From: Prolixibacteraceae bacterium
Lineage (GTDB): Bacteria; Bacteroidota; Bacteroidia; Bacteroidales; Prolixibacteraceae
DNA length: 64,000 nt
NCBI GenBank assembly: GCA_023229575.1
Contig: JALNYZ010000021.1
Span: 1-64,000 of the forward strand
Direction of reading: 5' to 3'
The notes beneath the pieces were generated by a model. It worked only from the letters and a program-made list of their open reading frames with translations, ran no database searches and had not been told where the DNA came from. Within the stretch, counting starts at the first letter, position 1. The number at the start of each line of letters is the position of its first letter. Shown here one piece after another: positions 53,106 through 61,869 of this stretch. A program made the position numbers and the translations under genes.

Positions 53106-54428
53106 TTATTTAACCTCCTCGTCCTCGTCTGAAAATAGTCCGCCAAACTGTTGGTTGAACCATTTTGAAATCGATTCGCGTTCCGGTTTCTTCGCTGATT
53201 TCACTGTCTGATCCCCACTCTTTTTTTCAGTTGCCTGTGATACCGGTCTGGCAGGTTCAGCCACAGGTTCATCCTCGGGTGAAAAATATTCATCCGTTAC
53301 AGAGATCCCCATCAACTCCAGTTCTTCCGGTTCAGAAACAGTTTCGCTTTTCTTTGGAATCTCATCTGTTACCACGAATGCATTGCTTTCAAGAATAACC
53401 TTTTCGGTTACTGGCGGGCTATTTCTGATCGGATTTGGATCATGATCAAACCCTGTAGCAATGATGGTAACACTGATCTTGTTTCCCAGCGAAGCATCGA
53501 ATCCGTTGCCCCAGATAATGTTGGCATTGTCGCCGGCAGCCTGCTGCAGATAGTCGATGATCTGGCCGATCTCGCCCATCCGCACCTCTTCTTCCCCCGA
53601 AATGATATTTAGCAGAATATTACCTGTCCCGTAGATGTTATTGCTATCAAGCAGCGGCGACTGCAGCGCGTCTTCAACGGCCAGGTAGGCACGGTCAGGC
53701 CCTTCTGCCAGTCCGGTTCCCATGATAAAGACGCCGCTATCGCGCATCACCGTATTTACATCCGCAAAATCGATGTTGATGTTGCCATGGAGGGTAATGA
53801 TCTCAGCGCATCCCTTGACGGCAGTGCAAACGATATCATCAGCCTTGGCAAATGCCTCGCGTGCAGGAAGTTCTCCATACACTTTGTGCAAATTTTCGTT
53901 GCTGATCACCAACATACAATCGACGTAGCGATCGAGTTTCAGGATGCCCTCCATCGCCTGATCGTACCTCAGTTTGCCTTCCTTTTTGGAGGGCATGGTC
54001 ACTACTGCGATGGTCAGGATGTCCATGTCTCGCGCCAATTGGGCTATAATAGGTGCGGCGCCGGTACCGGTACCACCACCCATTCCTGCGGTGATAAAGA
54101 CCATTTTTGTCCCTGCCTCCAGGATTTGTCTCACCTCGCCCAGGTTTTCAATAGCCGCCTGTTCTCCCTTTTTCGGAGCGTTGCCGGCCCCCCGGCCTTC
54201 GGTGAGGGTTACGCCAAGTTGGATCTTTACGGGTACTGAACTATTTGCCAGGGCCTGGGCATCGGTGTTGCATATCACAAAATCAACGCCTGCTATTCCG
54301 TTTCGGAACATGTGGTTGACGGCATTGCTGCCACCACCACCAACGCCAATCACTTTGATGATGGAGTTGTACTCGTTTCTGAAACCAAATGTCAACAAAT
54401 CGTCAGATATATTTTCCATTTTTTTCAT
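53106..54428 (-). CDS. Second FtsZ paralogue with an FtsA-like amphipathic tail
   Basis: 440 residues. The GTPase core is complete: GVGGGGSNAVNHMF, MVFITAGMGGGTGTGAAP and the T7 loop NIDFADVNTVM. It should therefore bind GTP and polymerise. The linker (about 335-415) is acidic. The usual end peptide (PAF-RR type) is missing. Instead the last 22 residues read SISKWFNQQFGGLFSDEDEE and two more, where W, F, F, L and F fall on one face of a helix. The neighbouring FtsA ends similarly (VGKVRDGFDGLFEE). It lies 3 bases after ftsA. A membrane-binding FtsZ is inferred, not shown. Confidence 0.92.
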   Translation of the reverse strand: MKKMENISDDLLTFGFRNEYNSIIKVIGVGGGGSNAVNHMFRNGIAGVDFVICNTDAQALANSSVPVKIQLGVTLTEGRGAGNAPKKGEQAAIENLGEVRQILEAGTKMVFITAGMGGGTGTGAAPIIAQLARDMDILTIAVVTMPSKKEGKLRYDQAMEGILKLDRYVDCMLVISNENLHKVYGELPAREAFAKADDIVCTAVKGCAEIITLHGNINIDFADVNTVMRDSGVFIMGTGLAEGPDRAYLAVEDALQSPLLDSNNIYGTGNILLNIISGEEEVRMGEIGQIIDYLQQAAGDNANIIWGNGFDASLGNKISVTIIATGFDHDPNPIRNSPPVTEKVILESNAFVVTDEIPKKSETVSEPEELELMGISVTDEYFSPEDEPVAEPARPVSQATEKKSGDQTVKSAKKPERESISKWFNQQFGGLFSDEDEEVK

Positions 54429-54431
54429 TTT

Positions 54432-55742
54432 TTATTTATGGTCCGGCTCCTCAAAGAGTCCGTCAAAACCGTCCCTGACTTTTCCTACCAGGTCGTGAAA
54501 GCTTCTGGTTTTGCGCTTGACCGGTTCTGTTTTTGGCGCCTCTTCCTGGACAATTGGATCGACCATTCCCGCCGGATATTTTAAATTTCTTGAGTTTATC
54601 AGACCGTGAATAAGAATACCCAGAAGGTTCGCAGATGCCGGTGTGGCAAGCTGTTCGTTAAACAGTTGCTCTTTCATGGCGACAATAGGCCGCCCGTAAC
54701 GGACATCCAGTCCCGTCATGTAACTCACCACTTTATCGAGACCGTTCAGTCCGGAACCTTTACCTGTCAGCACTATTCCTGCTCCAAGTTTATCCATGTA
54801 CCCTGATGATTCGAGCTGGAAATTCACCCACTCCATGATCTCCTCCACCCTGGCCTGAATGATACCTGCAAGGCTTTTAAAGGATATCTCTTTGCCAGGC
54901 CACCCCTCCACTTCAGGAATCTGTGCGACTTTGTTATCGGGGGCAAGTTCGATCATGGCAAATCCGCAATTAACCTTCACCATCTCTGCATGTCGCGGAA
55001 TAATGTTGCACCCCTCCTTGATATCATTGGAGATCACGTTTCCACCGAAAGGCAGCTCCAGTGCAAGTCTCAGTTTATTTTCGTAGTAAAGGGAAATCCC
55101 TGTCGTGCCGGCGCCGAGGTCGAGCAGTACAACACCTGCCTCCTTTTCATCCTGAGAAAGGCAAGAAGTTCCCTGCACGAATGGATTGATGAAGACATGA
55201 GCCAATTCGAAACCTGCCTTTTCGATGGCCCTTGTCAGGTTCTTCTCGTAATTGTCGGAGGCAAGAATGATGTTGAAGGTGGCATCAATCCGCCGTCCGG
55301 CAATCCCAACCGGCTTGTTGATTTCGCGCTCACCATCGACTACGTACTCCGTAGGGACGAGATGGTATATCTTTTCCCCGGGTTGTACTGCATGACGCCG
55401 TGCCTCGTCCGACAAGCCTTTCACGATCCCCTGCGTCACCTCGTTCCCTTCGGTCATCCGGTAACAGGTATATGGCCGGTTTGCAATTTTTTGACCTGAG
55501 ATCCCTGCATAAAGTTTCTTCACCTTCAGGTTGGTGGCACGCTCAAGAATGGTGACTGCTTTGCGGATGGATTCGGCGGCATCATCGATGTTTACCACCA
55601 CTCCATTTCGCACCCCCTGGGTGACTACTTCACTGAATGCCAATACATCAAGCTTATTATCCGATGTAAACCTCCCCAGAATTGCCCTGGTGTGGCCGGT
55701 GCCGATATCAATAGCGGCTGCTAATTCCCTTGTCTGGTTCAT
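54432..55742 (-). CDS. ftsA: Cell division protein FtsA
   Basis: 436 residues of the actin-like ATPase fold: AAAIDIGTGHTRAILG (phosphate 1), VVLLDLGAGTTGISLY (phosphate 2) and GIVLTGKGSGLNGLDKV (adenosine motif). The 1C subdomain lies at about 85-165. FtsA tethers FtsZ filaments to the membrane through its C-terminal amphipathic helix, seen here as SFHDLVGKVRDGFDGLF. It lies between ftsQ (5 bases) and the first ftsZ (3 bases) in one transcript. Confidence 0.96.
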   Translation of the reverse strand: MNQTRELAAAIDIGTGHTRAILGRFTSDNKLDVLAFSEVVTQGVRNGVVVNIDDAAESIRKAVTILERATNLKVKKLYAGISGQKIANRPYTCYRMTEGNEVTQGIVKGLSDEARRHAVQPGEKIYHLVPTEYVVDGEREINKPVGIAGRRIDATFNIILASDNYEKNLTRAIEKAGFELAHVFINPFVQGTSCLSQDEKEAGVVLLDLGAGTTGISLYYENKLRLALELPFGGNVISNDIKEGCNIIPRHAEMVKVNCGFAMIELAPDNKVAQIPEVEGWPGKEISFKSLAGIIQARVEEIMEWVNFQLESSGYMDKLGAGIVLTGKGSGLNGLDKVVSYMTGLDVRYGRPIVAMKEQLFNEQLATPASANLLGILIHGLINSRNLKYPAGMVDPIVQEEAPKTEPVKRKTRSFHDLVGKVRDGFDGLFEEPDHK

Positions 55743-55747
55743 CTCTT

Positions 55748-56500
55748 CTATTTTTTTAAACAGATTACAAGATTCTTATACGACAGATTGATCGATTTAT
55801 ACAATGTCCATCCCCCGTTTTTAAAACCTTCCTTGTATAGCGCTTTCAAATTTCTCAATTTTACCTGATAATCTTCAGGCGGTCCAAAATAAATAAACTG
55901 TTCCCCTATCCTGGGAACCATTGTCAAATTTCCATTTCCTCCCACATGGATCTGATCAATCTGGGCATTCAGGAACGGATCTTCCTGGATATAGGCGATG
56001 AGCGGAAGAAGGCGCTTTCTTGCAAATTCATACGCAATCACGCCGGAAACTATCATCACCCTTGGGGTATAATTGGGTGTCCAGTCGATACTCTTGCCAA
56101 GCTTGTCCATGTAATAATCGCGTCCAGGCTGGTCAACCCTAAATTGGGGATCGCGTTGACGGATCCTTACCACAACAGATCCTTCGCCAGGTTTCCCTCT
56201 TCCAACAATGGAGGTAAAAACCGTTACCTCCTCTACTGCTTTAATTTTTCGCAGCCCCTCTTCGATACTTCTAAGATCGATGTAATCGAGGTTCTTTTTC
56301 AGAATGTTCGGATAGCGGTTCAAAACCCATGTTCTGACCTCCCGGCTGCTTAAAAATCGATTTTCTGTCGAATCGGTTATCTCTACCCTTACGTCAGTGC
56401 AGACAATTTTGTTGCGTTCGTAGATGGAAAACCCCAGCGAGAGGAATACCATACCGAGCGCCATGCCCCAGAGCAGAAGATAACCAATTTTTTTAACCAT
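55748..56500 (-). CDS. ftsQ: Cell division protein FtsQ
   Basis: 250 residues. A short cytoplasmic end and one membrane helix (about 5-26, GYLLLWGMALGMVFLSLGF) precede the periplasmic POTRA-like segment (about 35-105) and the beta domain (about 110-235). FtsQ bridges early and late divisome proteins. Sequence identity in this family is low, and the call rests on topology, the LRKIKAVEEVTVF block and position between murC and ftsA. Its start overlaps the murC end by 8 bases. Confidence 0.93.
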   Translation of the reverse strand: MVKKIGYLLLWGMALGMVFLSLGFSIYERNKIVCTDVRVEITDSTENRFLSSREVRTWVLNRYPNILKKNLDYIDLRSIEEGLRKIKAVEEVTVFTSIVGRGKPGEGSVVVRIRQRDPQFRVDQPGRDYYMDKLGKSIDWTPNYTPRVMIVSGVIAYEFARKRLLPLIAYIQEDPFLNAQIDQIHVGGNGNLTMVPRIGEQFIYFGPPEDYQVKLRNLKALYKEGFKNGGWTLYKSINLSYKNLVICLKK

Positions 56501-57881
56501 TATTTTTCCCCTTCAGGTATTTAACAATTGGATTGACCAGTCGGTCAATGTCGCCAGCTCCCAATGTAATCAAAATATCTAACTGATAATCATCAAGTAT
56601 GGCAGTAAAATCAGATGCTGAACATCTTCTTTTGGATTTCAGTTTCATTCTATTCAGTATCATTCCTGCATCCACCCCCGGGATCGGCTCCTCCCTTGCG
56701 GGATAGATCTCCATCACAAGCGCTTCATCCAGCAAATCGAGGCTTTCGGCAAAACCATCCACGAAATCCCGGGTACGGGTAAAGAGGTGTGGCTGAAAGA
56801 TTCCGGTTATTTTCCTACCGGGATAGAGGTGGCGAACGGAGCGTATGGTTGCCTCCAATTCTCTCGGATGGTGCCCATAGTCATCAATGTAGACGTTGGT
56901 AGTACTCTTATACCGAATGTCGAAACGCCGCTCGACTCCCTTGTAATTGGGTACGGAGGCAAGAATCTCCTCTTTGGTCACTCCGTTCAGCAAAGCCAGA
57001 GCCATTGCTGCCGTTAGGTTTTCCACATTCATCAGTCCTGGATAGTGAAGGGTGATTCCACGGATCGTACCAATAGGTGATTGCAGGTCGAAACGATAGG
57101 CTCCCTCTGTCACCGTAATATTTTCCGCCTTGAAATCTGCCTCCTCTGAGACGGAATAGGTAAAATAACGTATTTTTTTGTTCCAGTTTCGGTCAATGGC
57201 TACCCCCTTGCGGTAAAGCAACACGCCTCCTTCGTTGATCTGACCTGTAAAAGTGGAGAAGGCCTCTACCAACTGACCGGCTGTCCCGTATATATCGAGA
57301 TGATCGGGATCCATCCAGGTGATGACGGCCATTTCCGGGAATAGTCTCAGAAAAGAGCGGTCGAACTCATCCGCTTCGGCTACCATCACCTTGCTGTTGT
57401 TGGCCGGAAGTAAAAGATTGGTGCCATAGTTCCTTGAAAGTCCCCCCATGAAGGCGATACAGTCGACATGTGACTCCCTGAGCAGATAGGCAGTCATCGT
57501 GGTAACGGATGTTTTCCCGTGTGTGCCTGCCACGGCGATGCAACTTTTGTTGCGGCTGAGCGATCCAAGTACTTCCGATCTTTTGGCAATGGTAAAACCG
57601 TTCGCCCGCAGCCATTTCAACTCGCCAAAATGTTCAGGTACGGCAGGGGTAAAAATAACCAGGGTATCTTCGCGCTCTTCCAGCTTCGGCGAAATCGTCA
57701 GATCCTCGTTGAAATGGACAGGAATTCCCTCCGCAATTAATTCATCGGTCAAAGGCGAGGGAGTCTTGTCGTACCCTGAAACCCGTTTGCCGGCAAACCT
57801 GAAATAGCGGGCAAGGGCGCTCATACCGATTCCGCCGATCCCCAGAAGGTAAACATATTTTATTTTTTCAGTCTCAACCAT
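56493..57881 (-). CDS. murC: UDP-N-acetylmuramate--L-alanine ligase
   Basis: 462 residues. The N-terminal Rossmann fold GIGGIGMSALARYF, the ATP loop GTHGKTS (119-125), and the DDYGHHPRELEATI and FQPHLFTRT blocks define MurC, which adds L-alanine to UDP-MurNAc. It is the first gene after a 292-base repeat-filled spacer that separates it from murG, so it may need its own promoter. Confidence 0.97.
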   Translation of the reverse strand: MVETEKIKYVYLLGIGGIGMSALARYFRFAGKRVSGYDKTPSPLTDELIAEGIPVHFNEDLTISPKLEEREDTLVIFTPAVPEHFGELKWLRANGFTIAKRSEVLGSLSRNKSCIAVAGTHGKTSVTTMTAYLLRESHVDCIAFMGGLSRNYGTNLLLPANNSKVMVAEADEFDRSFLRLFPEMAVITWMDPDHLDIYGTAGQLVEAFSTFTGQINEGGVLLYRKGVAIDRNWNKKIRYFTYSVSEEADFKAENITVTEGAYRFDLQSPIGTIRGITLHYPGLMNVENLTAAMALALLNGVTKEEILASVPNYKGVERRFDIRYKSTTNVYIDDYGHHPRELEATIRSVRHLYPGRKITGIFQPHLFTRTRDFVDGFAESLDLLDEALVMEIYPAREEPIPGVDAGMILNRMKLKSKRRCSASDFTAILDDYQLDILITLGAGDIDRLVNPIVKYLKGKNNG

Positions 57882-58190
57882 ATTCTAAAATTGACAGTTG
57901 ACAATTGAGAATGGACAATTGAAAACCCACATTATACTTATGTTTATATTTTAATCTTTTTGTTTCTCAAATATTTCACGCAAAGGTCGCAAAGAAAGAC
58001 GCAAAAAGCGCAAAGTTCAATTTCGAACTCTTTGCGTCTTTCTTTGCGTACTTTGCGTGAACCTTTTTGTTATTCATCTACTTACTTTTCTAATTCAACA
58101 CTGTTGACTTCTAAAAATTAATTTCATTTGTCGCCAAAATTCCGGGCCATCCATCATTGTCAATTGTCAATTATCAATTGTCAATTATTG
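57882..58190. repeat. Composite repeat spacer between murG and murC (families C and I)
   Basis: Outer family I: TTGACAGTTGACAATTGAG and a second copy at 57891-57921, with the complementary TTGTCAATTGTCAATTATC at 58158-58190; the latter contains the murG stop. Inner family C: 57978-58005 (CGCAAAGGTCGCAAAG, then AAAGACGCAAA) pairs nearly perfectly with 58031-58058. The whole could fold as a two-tier hairpin inside the cell-wall operon. Confidence 0.87.
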
Positions 58191-59277
58191 AAAGTATAAC
58201 ACCCACAATATCCCTCGTCGCATTGGGCGTTCCCATCTCCCTCATTTTTACCGAGAATTCACTCAGACGTTGTTCGTCATTCACCAGTTTGAGCGCCTCT
58301 TCCACCAGTTTCTCGCCAACTTCTGCGTCTGTGATGAGCATAGCGGCTCCCCTCTCGGCAAGTGCACGTGCATTCGCAGTCTGATGATCCTCCGCTACAT
58401 TTGGAGAAGGTACAAGTATGGAAGGCATTCCCAAAACGCAAAGTTCGCTGATTGTACCTGCCCCTGCCCTCGAAATAACCAGGTCCGCTGCTGCGAAAGC
58501 CAGGTCCATTCGTTGGATGAATTCCAAAAGATGGAGATTCCCGGTAGGATTGTTATCCAGCTCAGCTTTCATATCCTGGTAATAGATTTTGCCCGTTTGC
58601 CAAAGAAACTGGACACCGGAAGAGCGAATCAGATCGAGTTTGGAACGAATGCCATTGTTCAGTGTGCGGGCGCCCAAACTTCCTCCAATAACCAGAATTA
58701 CGGGTTTCCCGCGTTCAAGTCCGAAAAATTTATACGCCTCTTCCCTCTTTTCTGCAATGCCTTCCAACCCTTTCCGGATCGGATTCCCTGTGAAAACGAT
58801 CTTCTCTTTCGGGAAAAACCGTTCCATATTTGGATAGGCGACACATATTTTGGTTGCCTTTTTACCCAGAATCTTGTTGGTTACGCCTGCATAGGAGTTC
58901 TGCTCCTGCAAAAGTGTTGGTATGCCCATTTGTGCGGCCACCTTCAGGATCGGACCACTTGCATAACCTCCAACGCCTATTGCACAATCCGGCTTGAATT
59001 TTTTTACCACCGACCTTGCCTTCCACAACGACATCAGCAATTTGGGTACAAACATCAGGTTGCGCCAGATCTCACCCCGGTGGAAGCCTGCAACAGGCAG
59101 TCCGACGATCCGGAATCCCGCTGCGGGTACCTTCTCCATCTCCATCTTGCCCAGCGCACCGACAAAGAGAATCTCCGCATCCGGCAGACGCTGTTTCAAT
59201 CCCTCAGCAATGGAGAGTGCAGGGAAGATGTGGCCCCCTGTTCCGCCTCCGCTGATGATAAATCGATGGTTGCTCAT
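58174..59277 (-). CDS. murG: UDP-GlcNAc:lipid I N-acetylglucosaminyltransferase MurG
   Basis: 367 residues, GT28 fold. The N-terminal glycine-rich loop is ISGGGTGGHIFPALSIAEGL; the C-terminal half has VIGGSLGARTLNNGI and the UDP-binding ISRAGAGTISELCVLGMPSIL and VAEDHQTANARAL. MurG makes lipid II on the inner membrane face. The last residues (SIIDN) and TGA stop are written in the family I repeat, so the terminus is probably not ancestral. Confidence 0.97.
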   Translation of the reverse strand: MSNHRFIISGGGTGGHIFPALSIAEGLKQRLPDAEILFVGALGKMEMEKVPAAGFRIVGLPVAGFHRGEIWRNLMFVPKLLMSLWKARSVVKKFKPDCAIGVGGYASGPILKVAAQMGIPTLLQEQNSYAGVTNKILGKKATKICVAYPNMERFFPKEKIVFTGNPIRKGLEGIAEKREEAYKFFGLERGKPVILVIGGSLGARTLNNGIRSKLDLIRSSGVQFLWQTGKIYYQDMKAELDNNPTGNLHLLEFIQRMDLAFAAADLVISRAGAGTISELCVLGMPSILVPSPNVAEDHQTANARALAERGAAMLITDAEVGEKLVEEALKLVNDEQRLSEFSVKMREMGTPNATRDIVGVILSIIDN

Positions 59278-59295
59278 ATACTTAAGATTCGAAAT

Positions 59296-60522
59296 TTAAT
59301 GTTCAAGGTTTGACAGCAGAATCTCTTCTTCCGAGAAGTCATCGTCTTCGCCGGACTCTGTCACATCGTCCTGCTTAAACATTTCTGCCTGATTCTCAGC
59401 GCTGATACTCAGCAGAAAACCAAAGATAAATGCCGTAAATACCTGAGAAGTGCCGCCCCAGCTTATCCAGGGTAGCGGTTGACCGGTAACCGGAATAGCC
59501 CCCGAGGAGACGCCCATGTTCACAAGAGCCTGCATCATGAGCATGGTAACAGCCCCTGTGGCGAGGTAGAGCGGGAAGGTCCGTTTGCAGGCTTTGATAA
59601 TCATCAGTCCCCGGGTAAGAATGATCAGGTAGAGCAAAACAATGAATGCAGCAAAGAACAGACCGTACTCTTCGACAATGATCGCAAAAACAAAATCGTT
59701 GTATGCAGCGCTCATTCTGTTGCTGATATCTCCTTTGCCAACACCCACACCAAAGAATCCTCCGTTGTAGATGGCGATTTTGGCAAATTCATCCTGAGTC
59801 AGGCCCTCGTCCTGTTTGGGATCCGATCCGCTGATGTACCGTTCGATCCGGTTGAATACCGTCTCGACCCTTGTTCCTTTGTAGACAATCTCCGGCAATT
59901 GTTTGCGCACCAGAAACAACGAGACAGCCAGGATCAATCCTGCCAACATGGTGCCACCAAGATATCGCAGAGGCATCTGTGCGACAAACATCATGACAAA
60001 GGCGGTCGACATCAACAATACTGCAGAAGAAAAATTCACCTTAAGCAGTAGCAGCGCCATCAGCCCCATAACGAGAAGAATTTTGAAGAAGGACTTTCTT
60101 CTGGAATCCTCACTTTCCCCTGTGCCGGAAAGTATTCTTGCGACCCACATGATGACTGCCACCTTGGCCAGCTCAGCTGGTTGAAAACTGAAAAATCCGA
60201 GGGGTATGGTACGGCCGGAGCCCCTTCCGATCAGTATTCCAAGCAAGATAAAACCAACGGCCGCCATCAGCGCCAGATTTGCGTATTTGTTATACAATTT
60301 AATCCTTACAAATTTTAGCATCAGCAGGATAAACATGAACCCAATCATCTGAACGATCACCTGCCTGAAGATGTAAAAGGAGGTATTTCCGTTGGAGCGC
60401 CTGAAAGCAAGCGCACCTGTTGAGCTATAGACCACCAGGATGGAGATGAACGACATCACAAAGATGACGATCCAAATCTTCTTGTCTCCCTTTAACCTGC
60501 TTATGTAATCGCTAAATTTCAT
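59296..60522 (-). CDS. ftsW: Peptidoglycan polymerase FtsW (SEDS family)
   Basis: 408 residues with about ten membrane helices. SEDS landmarks are GRTIPLGFFSFQPAELAKVA, the NDFVFAIIVEEYGLFFA block with its acidic residues, and the late GQPLPWISWGGTSQVF. It polymerises septal glycan with a class B penicillin-binding protein. The cytoplasmic C-terminus is acidic (ESGEDDDFSEEEILL). Position in the cluster between murD and murG supports FtsW rather than RodA. Confidence 0.96.
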   Translation of the reverse strand: MKFSDYISRLKGDKKIWIVIFVMSFISILVVYSSTGALAFRRSNGNTSFYIFRQVIVQMIGFMFILLMLKFVRIKLYNKYANLALMAAVGFILLGILIGRGSGRTIPLGFFSFQPAELAKVAVIMWVARILSGTGESEDSRRKSFFKILLVMGLMALLLLKVNFSSAVLLMSTAFVMMFVAQMPLRYLGGTMLAGLILAVSLFLVRKQLPEIVYKGTRVETVFNRIERYISGSDPKQDEGLTQDEFAKIAIYNGGFFGVGVGKGDISNRMSAAYNDFVFAIIVEEYGLFFAAFIVLLYLIILTRGLMIIKACKRTFPLYLATGAVTMLMMQALVNMGVSSGAIPVTGQPLPWISWGGTSQVFTAFIFGFLLSISAENQAEMFKQDDVTESGEDDDFSEEEILLSNLEH

Positions 60523-60526
60523 TTCC

Positions 60527-61867
60527 TTACAGATTCCTTACCGCCTCTTTAAACTGCCTTCCCCGGTCTTCGTAATTTTTAAACAGGTCGAAACTTGCGC
60601 AAGCCGGTGAAAGAAGAACTGAATCCCCTTTTGCAGCCAGAAAATAGGCGCTGCGAACCGCCTCTTCCATGCTTTTTGTTTCCACCATTTCGATTCCTGT
60701 AGCCTGAAATGCCGCTTTTATTTTGCTGTTATCCACACCAAGACAGACAATCGCCTTGACCTTCTCCTTGACAAGGTCCATCAACTGTGAATAATCATTG
60801 CCCTTGTCGGTCCCCCCAACAATCCAGACAACATCCGTAGACATGCTTTCGAGTGCATACCAGACTGAGTTAACATTGGTTGCCTTGGAGTCGTTGATAA
60901 ACTCAATTTCATGTACCCTCATGAACCTTTCCAACCGGTGCTCTACCCCCTGGAAGTCGCTCAGGCACTCCCTGATATCATCCTTGCGAAGTTTGAGCAC
61001 CATTCCGGAAATTCCGGCAGCCATTGAGTTGTTCACGTTGTGTTTTCCTTGCAGTGCCAGTTCTAAAATTGTCATATCGAAAATATTATTGTATACATTT
61101 AGTTTTATTTTGTCCCCTTCGACCCATCCTCCGGTGGTTAGCCGATGGGATAACGAAAAGGGCAGCTTCATCGCGGAAAGACTCCTTTTTGCCAGTTCTT
61201 CTGCAATAACAGGGTCGTCGTCGTTGTAGATGAAGAAGTCTTCACTCGTTTGATTTTGAACTATTCTGAATTTTGAGTCGGTATAGTTTTGCATCTCGTA
61301 GTTGTATCTGTCGAGATGATCAGGTGTAATGTTGGTAAGGATGGCGATGTTGGCCCTGAAATTAAACATCCCGTCTAACTGAAAACTGGAGATTTCAAGG
61401 ACATAATAGTCGAAATCCTCTTCAGCAACCTGCCGTGCAAAGCTCTTGCCAATGTTGCCAGCCAGACCGACCTTCAACCCTGCACGTTTAAGCAGATCGT
61501 AAGTCAGAAGGGTGGTCGTTGTCTTACCGTTGCTGCCCGTGACACATATGGTTGTGGCGTTGGTATACCTTCCTGCAAATTCAATTTCCGAGATTACCGC
61601 AACTCCATTATTTACAAGAGACTGTATGATAGGGGCCTTATCCGGGATACCCGGACTTTTAACCACCAGCTCTGCGTTCAAAATCAGTTCCGGTGTGTGC
61701 TGCCGCTCTTCAAACGAAATGCCATGCATTTCAAGATCGGCTTTGTAGGAATCCTGAATGGCGCCAAAGTCCGAGACAAAAGTCTCAAAACCTTTGGCCG
61801 CAGCGAGAATCGCGGCGCCTATGCCACTTTCTCCTCCACCCAGAACTACCAAACGCTTTTTTACCAT
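60527..61867 (-). CDS. murD: UDP-N-acetylmuramoylalanine--D-glutamate ligase
   Basis: 446 residues. VVLGGGESGIGAAILAAAKG opens the UDP-binding domain, the ATP loop GSNGKTT is at 111-117, and NITPDHLDRY and EFINDSKATNVNSVWYALES are the central and C-terminal ligase blocks. It adds D-glutamate to UDP-MurNAc-L-Ala. It starts 2 bases after the mraY stop and ends 4 bases before ftsW, so these genes are co-translated. Confidence 0.97.
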   Translation of the reverse strand: MVKKRLVVLGGGESGIGAAILAAAKGFETFVSDFGAIQDSYKADLEMHGISFEERQHTPELILNAELVVKSPGIPDKAPIIQSLVNNGVAVISEIEFAGRYTNATTICVTGSNGKTTTTLLTYDLLKRAGLKVGLAGNIGKSFARQVAEEDFDYYVLEISSFQLDGMFNFRANIAILTNITPDHLDRYNYEMQNYTDSKFRIVQNQTSEDFFIYNDDDPVIAEELAKRSLSAMKLPFSLSHRLTTGGWVEGDKIKLNVYNNIFDMTILELALQGKHNVNNSMAAGISGMVLKLRKDDIRECLSDFQGVEHRLERFMRVHEIEFINDSKATNVNSVWYALESMSTDVVWIVGGTDKGNDYSQLMDLVKEKVKAIVCLGVDNSKIKAAFQATGIEMVETKSMEEAVRSAYFLAAKGDSVLLSPACASFDLFKNYEDRGRQFKEAVRNL

Positions 61868-61869
61868 GA

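Noticed and set aside
58270..59313. 347-residue plus-strand frame over murG
   Set aside because: Long by chance; it mirrors the MurG coding frame and shows no recognisable domain.
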